DNA of 64,000 nt, from the NCBI RefSeq assembly GCF_037325665.1, contig NC_090253.1, forward strand, positions 37,793,579 to 37,857,578, written 5' to 3'. Positions 37,763 through 64,000 of this stretch are shown here, one piece after another. Source of the DNA: Littorina saxatilis (lineage: Eukaryota; Mollusca; Gastropoda; Littorinimorpha; Littorinidae). The position numbers and the translations under genes were made by a program. The notes under the pieces are model-generated. The model worked only from the letters and a program-made list of their open reading frames with translations. It did no database searches and had not been told where the DNA came from. Positions within the stretch are counted from its first letter, which is position 1. Every line of letters begins with the position of its first letter.

Positions 37763-38549
37763 ATCAAAAAACTGACATGATTGGAAAAAAATACACTGAG
37801 CAGGCAGCAAAGAAACAAACAGTGTGGGGAAAAAACACCACTATAAAACGTGACAACCCCCTCTCCTCAATAAAACCGTATTAAGACTTCACCGTTTTAG
37901 CTCGAACCATACCACAAATGACAGTTGCAATGAATTAATTTTTCATCTGAAGCATTGACTCGAGACTGAAAATGTGCAAAGAAGTTTGACAGAACAGGTG
38001 CTGCATGGTCCTTTATTAGAATCCATTAATGTATATGATATATATACTTGTTAATTTGATTTTTTAATTGATTGATTATTGGTTGATCGACTAATTCATT
38101 CATTCATCCGTTTACTTGAGTTATTTACATTTACATTGCTGTGATTTTATTCCGTCTTTCTCGGGCCGCTTTATACGGCTTTTAAGTTAATTTTTCTTAT
38201 TTTAGCTGACTGAACCCAAAACCAATTATCACAACATCAACAAACAAAGAAACAAACAAACAAAACTGTGGAAAACAGACAGAGTAAAATAATGACATTT
38301 AGTTCCTATCGGCAAAAAGTTGTTTCTAAGACCAGAGAAACGGAGAAGACAGCGAGAGGCAGACAGCGGTTTCTTTCTGCTGTGCGGCAACAGGAGAGGC
38401 TCCAACAGGGATGCTGAAGGAGAGTGTGCCCTTGAGTTCTGGCGCGGCTGCAGTAGTTGTGCGAGACAGCGAACTCTTCTCGCTCTCTCTGAGTCTGTCT
38501 GCGAGGAGTTTCGGACACTTCGACGAAAGGTTCCTCTTTTGTCCATGCA
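37763..38549. other. Intergenic upstream of SERCA, nothing recognised
   Basis: AT-rich then mixed sequence with CAAA-type simple repeats near 38240. Some or all of 38300 onwards could be noncoding 5' exon or promoter of SERCA, but no splice or start signal decides this. Confidence 0.4.
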
Positions 38550-38760
38550 GTCTCTACGAAAGAATAAAAATAGCACGGAATTTGTAGTGCTATACCTTAT
38601 TGACGTCATTCCGCTGTTCGCAACGTTGCCTAACTGGAGCAGCGATTTTCAACCAATCAGCTTTCACCACATTGGGCCCCACATGTGTCGGCGAATAGAT
38701 TTTGGACTATTCCATGTTGATGTGGATGGGTGTCACGTGGTTCGGCACGGGGTCTTCTAA
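38550..38760 (+). promoter_or_regulatory. Candidate SERCA promoter region
   Basis: Within 400-600 bases upstream of the SERCA start codon are a perfect CRE (TGACGTCA, 38601-38608), a CCAAT box in AACCAATCAG (38651-38660) and an E-box CACGTG (38734-38739). The stretch is free of repeats, unlike almost everything to its left. The transcription start is not identifiable from sequence alone. Confidence 0.4.
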
Positions 38761-39153
38761 ACTTTTTCTTCAAGATTTGACTTTATTCAGGCCTTTGCTG
38801 AAGGAGAAAACACTCCTGCACACACCTGAAGACCTTCCTCGGTCTATACGAAACTTCTGACCAAGCAGCAGTTGTGTTTGTGGTTGTGAGTTTGGGCCGT
38901 GGATTAACCGTCTCCCCTCTCGCAGAGTACATCAGTGATTCTTCAGTTTTTCACTGTTCTTGAACGGAAGGAACGCTCTCGCTTGGAATACTGGAGGCAC
39001 TAGGCTGGAATTACTCGTCTGGCTTAGTCTTTTTTCGTGGATAGAACCAGTATTTTGGAGGGGGGATACCGGAGGCTACGGGTCAGCTTCAGCTGTGTGG
39101 TTCTGTATGAATCGGAGGTGACAGATAGGTGACGAACCCAACCACGCTGTGCA

Positions 39154-59025
<19,872 letters not shown>

Positions 59026-59208
59026 TAAAATCTTTTTTCTGACAGATTTCTTGAATTTCTACAAATAATGTTCTTCTAAACCAGTGTTCCACACAACCCC
59101 AAAAGTCAAGGGTATTCATACCCTTTCAGGAAAAAAGTAAAGGGTTTTTATACCCCTTCCAGATTGTTCACAGGGTATGAGTGACAATCGGTGTATCCAT
59201 GAAATGTC

Positions 59209-60636
59209 ATTACATTTAGTCAAAGTTTTGACTAAATGTTTTAACGTAGAGGGGGGAATCGAGACGAGGGTCATGGTGTATGTGCGTGTGTGTGTGTGTG
59301 TGTCTGTCTGTCTGTCTGTCTGTGTGTGTGTGTGTAGAGCGATTCAGACTAAACTACTGGACCGATCTTTATGAAATTTGACATGAGAGTTCCTGGGTAT
59401 GATATCCCCATACGTTTTTTTCATTTTTTTGAGTCACTTGAGAAAAAGTGACTATGTAATCGGTCAGTGTTAGTCTGTCCGGCCGGCCGGCCGGCCGTAG
59501 ACACCACCTTAACGTTGGACTTTTCTCGGAAACTATCAAAGCGATCGGGCTCATATTTTGTTTAGTCGTGACCTCCAATGACCTCTACACTTTAACGATG
59601 CTTTCGTTGACCTTTGACCTTTTTCAAGGTCACAGGTCAGCGTCAAAGGAAAAATTAGACATTTTATATCTTTGACAAAGTTCATCGGATGTGATTGAAA
59701 CTTTGTAGGATTATTCTTTACATCAAAGTATTTACATCTGTAGCCTTTTACGAACGTTATCAGAAAAACAAGGGAGATAACTAGCCTTTTCTGTTCGGCA
59801 ACACACAACTTAACGTTGGGCTTTTCTCGGAAACTATAAAAGTGACCGGGCTCAAATTTTATGTGAACGTGACTCATTGTGTTGTGAATAGCAATTTCTT
59901 CCTGTCCATCTGATGCCTCATATAATATTCAGAACTGCGAAAGTGACTCGATCGAGCGTTTGCTCTTCTTGTTGATAAATGTCTTTGATGACGTCATATC
60001 CGGCTTTTCGTGAAAGTTGAGGCGGCACTGTCACGCCCTCATTTTTCAACCAAATTGGTTGAAATTTTGGTCAAGTAATCTTCGACGAAGCCCGGACTTC
60101 GGTATTGCATTTCAGCTTGGTGGCTTAAAAATTAATTAATGACTTTGGTCATTAAAAATCTGAAAATTGTAAAAAAAAAAAATTTTTTTAAAAACGATCC
60201 AAATTTACATTCATCTTATTCTCCATCATTTGCTGATTCCAAAAACATATAAATATGTTATATTTGGATTAAAAACAAGCTCTGAAAATTAAATATATAA
60301 AAATTAATATGAATATTAAATTTTCGAAATCAATTTAAAAACATTTTCATCTTATTCCTTGTCGGTTCCTCATTCCAAAAACATATAGATATGATATGAT
60401 TGGATTAAAAACACGCTCAGAAAGTTAAAACAAAGAGAGGTACAGAAAAGCGTGCTATCCTTCTGAGCGCAACTGCTACCCCGCTCTTCTTGTCAATTTC
60501 ACTGTCTTTGCCGTGAGCGGGTGACTGACAATGCTACGAGTATGCGGTCTTGCTGGGTTGCATTGCGTTCAGTTTCATTCTGTGAGTTCGACAGCTACTT
60601 GACTAAATGTTGTATTTTCGCCTTACGCGACTTGTT
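59209..60636 (-). mobile_element. Family A hairpin-ended repeat, copy A8, split by C1
   Basis: ACATTTAGTCAAAGTTTTGA hairpin at the left, TTACGCGACTTGTT at the right. The C1 insertion at 59431-59973 separates CATTTTTTT from GATAAATG, which are contiguous in other A copies. Confidence 0.92.
59431..59973 (-). mobile_element. Family C hairpin-ended repeat, copy C1
   Basis: Minus strand: AACAAGAAGAGCAAACGCTC (GAGC/GCTC hairpin), subterminal GAGTCACTTT, terminal hairpin AGTCACTT/AAGTGACT beside a T-run. 543 bases, the same length as C2 with two or so differences. Open frames of 108 codons in both copies are by-products of the shared sequence. Confidence 0.9.
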
Positions 60637-61459
60637 TTTTATATATGATTGCCTGTCTGGTAGTTATCACCTTTGCCATTTTGACGTTGTGACAATACAT
60701 GTATATCATAGTGTATCAATGCATTCAAGTCTTTTTTGACTCACATGCGAAGCAAAAGTGAGTCTATGTACTCACCCGAGTCGTCCGTCCGTCCCGGCGT
60801 CCGTCCGTCCGGAAAACTTTAACGTTGGATTTTCTTGGACACTATTAAGTCTATCAACACCTGATGTGGCCTGATGGTGTATGGTTACAAGATCTCAAAA
60901 AACATGTGCGGCAACTTGACCTCACTTCAAGTTCAAGGTCACAGGGGCCGTAATTGTTGTCTTACAAACAACCATTTTTCACATTTTCGCATTTTTTTCT
61001 GAAGTTATCGAGAATGGCAACCTTAGCTATGTATGCTATACAGGGCAATGTAAGCCCTATCTTTGGACACCAGTTTGGTTGACCTTGCGTCAAGGTCGCA
61101 AGGGTCCTTTAAAGTTGGATTGTATACATAGTTTGAAGTGACCTTGACCTTGAACTATGGAAGGTAACTCTTCCAAATCTACATATGTGTGAGGGAAATA
61201 CATTATACTTACAAAAGTGAGTCTATATACTCACCGACATCGTCCCCCTGTCCTTCCGGGCGTCCGTCCCCCCCCTTCCGTCTGTGAAACCTTTAACATT
61301 GTATATTTCTTGGACACTATTAAGTCTATCAACACCAATTGTGGCCTGATGGTGTATGGTTACAAGATCTTCAGAAACATGTTTGGCAACTTGACCTCAC
61401 TTCAAGGTCAAGGTCACGGGCCATAATTGTTGTCTTATTTTCACATTTTCACAGTTTTT

Positions 61460-62002
61460 GAGTCACTTGAGAAAAAGTGACTATGTAATCGGTCAGTGTT
61501 AGTCTGTCCGGCCGGCCGGCCGTCCGTAGACACCACCTTAACGTTGGACTTTTCTCGGAAACTATCAAAGCGATCGGGCTCATATTTTGTTTAGTCGTGA
61601 CCTCCAATGACCTCTACACTTTAACGATGCTTTCGTTGACCTTTGACCTTTTTCAAGGTCACAGGTCAGCGTCAAAGGAAAAATTAGACGTTTTATATCT
61701 TTGACAAAGTTCATCGGATGTGATTGAAACTTTGTAGGATTATTCTTTACATCAAAGTATTTACATCTGTAGCCTTTTACGAACGTTATCAGAAAAACAA
61801 GGGAGATAACTAGCCTTTTCTGTTCGGCAACACACAACTTAACGTTGGGCTTTTCTCGGAAACTATAAAAGTGACCGGGCTCAAATTTTATGTGAACGTG
61901 ACTCATTGTGTTGTGAATAGCAATTTCTTCCTGTCCATCTGATGCCTCATATAATATTCAGAACTGCGAAAGTGACTCGATCGAGCGTTTGCTCTTCTTG
62001 TT
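61460..62002 (-). mobile_element. Family C hairpin-ended repeat, copy C2
   Basis: 543 bases, differing from C1 at about two positions (the GGCCGGCCGGCC run and one A/G). It is inserted in a T-run of the second D1 unit. Confidence 0.92.
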
Positions 62003-62450
62003 TCTGAAGTTATTGAGAATGGCAACCTTAGCTATGTATGCTATACAGGGCAAAGTAAGCCCTATCTTTGGACACCAGTTTGGTTGACCTTGCTTCAAGG
62101 TCAAGGTCGCAAGGGTCCTTCAAAGTTGAAATGTATATATTTTGAAGTGACCTTGACCTTGAACTACAGTGGTCGCCGGTTAATATGACCACTTTGGGAC
62201 CGGGATAAAATGGTCATAATAAGCGGCTGGTCATATTAACCGATGTTAGAGAAAACGACTTAAAAAAATTCGCAAAACGAAACTTTTTTTAAAATTAATA
62301 ATTGTAAGAAAATGTAACTTGTTGGCAACAAACACAAAATTAAATATGTGTACTGTACATTGTAGCCATTATAGATGACGTCCGTTGAAAAGAAATTGAA
62401 ATGGAATGAAAAATAAATGGAAGAAACGGCATATATACACGTCCAAATGT

Positions 62451-62594
62451 TCACTTAGGGGCCTGGAAAAAATCACGGATGTTGGTCTGTGTGTTGGTGC
62501 TAGACCAGAGGAGATCCTTCACTCCATTGTCAAAGGCTCCAAACTTCTCCATGTTGTAGCCGCGACTTTGAAGTCCAGACCTCAGTTTCTCCAT
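62451..62594 (-). pseudogene. C-terminal piece of Tigger transposase with PIP-like motif
   Basis: A 47-codon frame beginning MEKLRSGLQSRGYN and ending QTNIRDFFQAPK then stop. QTNIRDFF (residues 36-43) fits the PCNA-interacting consensus Q-x-x-[ILM]-x-x-F-F, a motif known at the C-terminus of pogo transposase. It lies 11 bases past the stop of the upstream frame and in a different frame, so the two pieces are not one protein here unless spliced. Confidence 0.6.
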
Positions 62595-62605
62595 GAGCGC
62601 TCTCA

Positions 62606-62911
62606 TTAATTTTCAGGAGCTGTTGGGGGTGGGGGTGGGGGTTCCTCTTCGTCATCACTTTCAGGTTCTGTCTCGGTCTCTTCCACATCTTTGTCTTTTC
62701 CATGTCGTAGGCGCTTTCGTTGCGGTGAATCCTGCGTTGCGCACTCCTTCCTCACGCTGTCTTCATTCTTGAGAATGTTTGTCAAAAATCCTCTGTTGAA
62801 GCCCAACTGTGCAGCACTCTCACGCATACTACAGGATGGTAGAGCTTTAAATTTGTCAATAAGTTCTAGCTTTTCCTCGGCTGTCCGATCTTGGCGTTTT
62901 CGTTTCGACAT
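62606..62911 (-). CDS. CENP-B/pogo-type DNA-binding protein remnant (101 aa)
   Basis: Starts MSKRKRQDRTAEEKLELIDK, the start of a CENP-B N-terminal (psq-type) helix-turn-helix (about residues 2-55, including SMRESAAQLGFNRGFLTNIL). It is followed by a basic patch (PQRKRLRHGK, a likely nuclear signal) and an acidic, proline-rich end (EPESDDEEEPPPPPP). A methionine 18 codons upstream is also possible; I chose the later one because the conserved domain starts there. It would bind the element's ends but cannot cut, as no catalytic domain follows. Confidence 0.6.
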   Translation of the reverse strand: MSKRKRQDRTAEEKLELIDKFKALPSCSMRESAAQLGFNRGFLTNILKNEDSVRKECATQDSPQRKRLRHGKDKDVEETETEPESDDEEEPPPPPPTAPEN

Positions 62912-63372
62912 TGTTTCCTCTTGAATCAGACTGAACGATTGGTTGGCTCGTGCTCTGTTTGCCAAAAAGAGAGAGAATAATGTTCGTAATCACTTTAGAT
63001 TTATTCACGGGAAATAATGAAAAGATCGCACGCTTTTTTGCCTTTTTTATGACGCTCAGTCTCGGGGAAAAAAAGAGAGAGAATAATGATCGCGACATTG
63101 GAGATCACTGAGCACTGATCACTGATCACTTTAGTTTCATTCACGAAAAAGAAAGAAAATATCGCACGCCTTTTTGCCTTTTTCAAAAAATCGTATGTAT
63201 TTTTTTCCCCCGAGTGATTTCAAACTGAAAAAGATGTGAACTTGTTGCAATTTTCTCGAAACAATGTGGCCATATTAAGCGGCGTTGTGGTCATATTAAG
63301 CGGCTTTTTCTAATACATAACAAAGAAGGACAATTCCGGACCGGGTAAAATTGGTCATAATACGCGGCTGGT

Positions 63373-63461
63373 TCTTCTTCTTCTTCTGCGTTCGTGGGCT
63401 AAAACTCCCACGTTCACTCGTGTTTTTGCACGAGTGGATTTTTACGTGTATGACCGTTTTT
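63373..63461 (-). mobile_element. S4-type SINE 3' fragment
   Basis: 89 bases ending in (GAA)n on the minus strand, with the ACTCCCACGTTCACTCGTG phrase also found at 11569. A 13-bp duplication ATACGCGGCTGGT flanks it (63360-63372, 63462-63474), so it arrived after the Tigger derivative. Confidence 0.9.
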
Positions 63462-63741
63462 ATACGCGGCTGGTCATATTAACCGCGGTCATATTAACCG
63501 GCGACCACTGTATTGAAAATAACTCTTCCAAAACTACATATGTGTGAGGGAAATACATTATTTTTCATACTAACTCACGTTAGGTTACATATCTTCAAGT
63601 TCCAAGTTTTCTGTAATTATTTTCTTTGCTGAATAAATATTGTTTTTCTCAGTTTTATTGTAAAATTATTGTAAAATTATTCTGAAAGAAAGATCAAGGT
63701 CTGTTCAGCATGTGAGTCGTGTGGGCTTTGCCCTTCTTGTT

Positions 63742-64000
63742 AGTTTTTATCCATGTAAATGTGAAAAGGAAGGTTTTCATACATGTTCGTCTTAGATTTA
63801 CTGGATCTTTTATAATGGCAGTTGAAACAGTTGGGATCAGCTGAGTTTGTTCTCGATAACTTTCTTTTTTGTAGCTTTCTACTGCCAGAGCTGTAGTGAC
63901 TATTGAGAATCTTGAGTTATTTTACAAAAAATATTGCAGGGCTGTTCAGGGAAACATTTCAGGGAACGAGAAAGGGGAGGAGGAATGACAAAATGTCAAA
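63742..64000 (+). other. SERCA intron 5, right edge of window
   Basis: Unique AT-rich sequence with no exon recognised. The next SERCA exon is not reached. Confidence 0.6.

Larger units (their letters stand above)
62167..63510 (-). mobile_element. Tigger/pogo deletion derivative, 1344 bp
   Basis: The terminal inverted repeats start CAGTGGTCGCCGGTTAATAT and are perfect for 24 bases. TA flanks both sides (62165-62166, 63511-63512). GGTCATATTAA phrases recur near both ends as likely binding sites. Two coding remnants are on the minus strand: an N-terminal DNA-binding frame and a C-terminal piece. The DDE catalytic core expected between them is absent. A SINE fragment is inserted at 63373-63461. 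Confidence 0.88.
60737..63741 (-). mobile_element. Family D hairpin-ended repeat, copy D1, with nested elements
   Basis: Minus strand: AACAAGAAGGGCAAAGCCC (GGGC/GCCC hairpin), subterminal GACTCACATGC at the start and GCATGTGAGTC in the terminal hairpin. Own sequence is about 1.1 kb, made of two diverged tandem units of about 460 bases (from 60754 and 61213). The second unit is split by C2 (61460-62002) and by the Tigger derivative (62167-63510). Removing both restores colinearity with the first unit. Confidence 0.85.

Noticed and set aside
38229-38760. Protein-coding gene just upstream of SERCA
   Set aside because: Frames of 126 and 146 codons overlap on opposite strands with no recognisable domain; the region is better explained as promoter or 5' UTR.
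59551-61906. Two nearly identical 108-codon frames (59551-59877, 61580-61906) as a duplicated gene
   Set aside because: They are the same stretch of the recently copied non-coding family C element; the match is element identity, not protein conservation.

Overview
This window looks like eukaryotic, invertebrate DNA, most likely from a marine gastropod mollusc (a periwinkle-type caenogastropod is my guess). The reasons are a spliced animal SERCA gene, several tRNA-derived SINE families, very many long (TC)n, (CA)n and (AG)n microsatellites, and dense non-autonomous DNA transposons. The species is inferred, not read. There is one 200-base run of N at 1944-2143.

Only one host gene is supported: the 5' part of the sarco/endoplasmic reticulum calcium ATPase (SERCA, ATP2A) on the + strand. 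Five coding exons (39154-39271, 39494-39511, 39651-39733, 52194-52304, 58672-58810) give the first 156 residues; the gene runs off the right end. Introns 3 and 4 are large (12.5 and 6.4 kb), and intron 5 continues past the window. A candidate promoter lies just upstream, around 38.55-38.76 kb.

Layout: 0-23 kb is intergenic and packed with an ~860-bp repeat (family A, eight copies counting the one in SERCA intron 5), microsatellites, tRNA-SINEs and palindromic MITEs, including an 845-bp element with a 9-bp target duplication and inverted arrays of a 15-nt motif. At 24-27 kb is a 5'-truncated CR1/Jockey-group LINE on the minus strand whose (CAT)n tail carries a SINE. At 28.5-32.6 kb is a complete-looking 4.1-kb DNA transposon (Ginger/KRBA2-like integrase transposase, two exons, 131-bp near-identical terminal inverted repeats, TATA target duplication). 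At 33-38 kb are more hairpin-bearing repeats and SINEs. SERCA intron 3 holds four Tourist-like MITE copies and a three-level nest (TTAA element > Tourist-like MITE > TA element). Intron 5 holds a second nest of hairpin-ended elements around a Tigger/pogo deletion derivative.

The most interesting signal is shared architecture. Four repeat families (A, C, D and E, with no obvious full-length similarity between the A/E and C/D groups) begin with AACAAG plus a tiny hairpin, carry a 9-13 bp subterminal motif, and end with a larger hairpin made from that same motif, usually beside a T-run. This is the layout described for Helentron-associated non-autonomous elements. A second notable case is the Tigger derivative, which keeps a DNA-binding domain and a C-terminal PCNA-binding-like motif but has lost the catalytic core.
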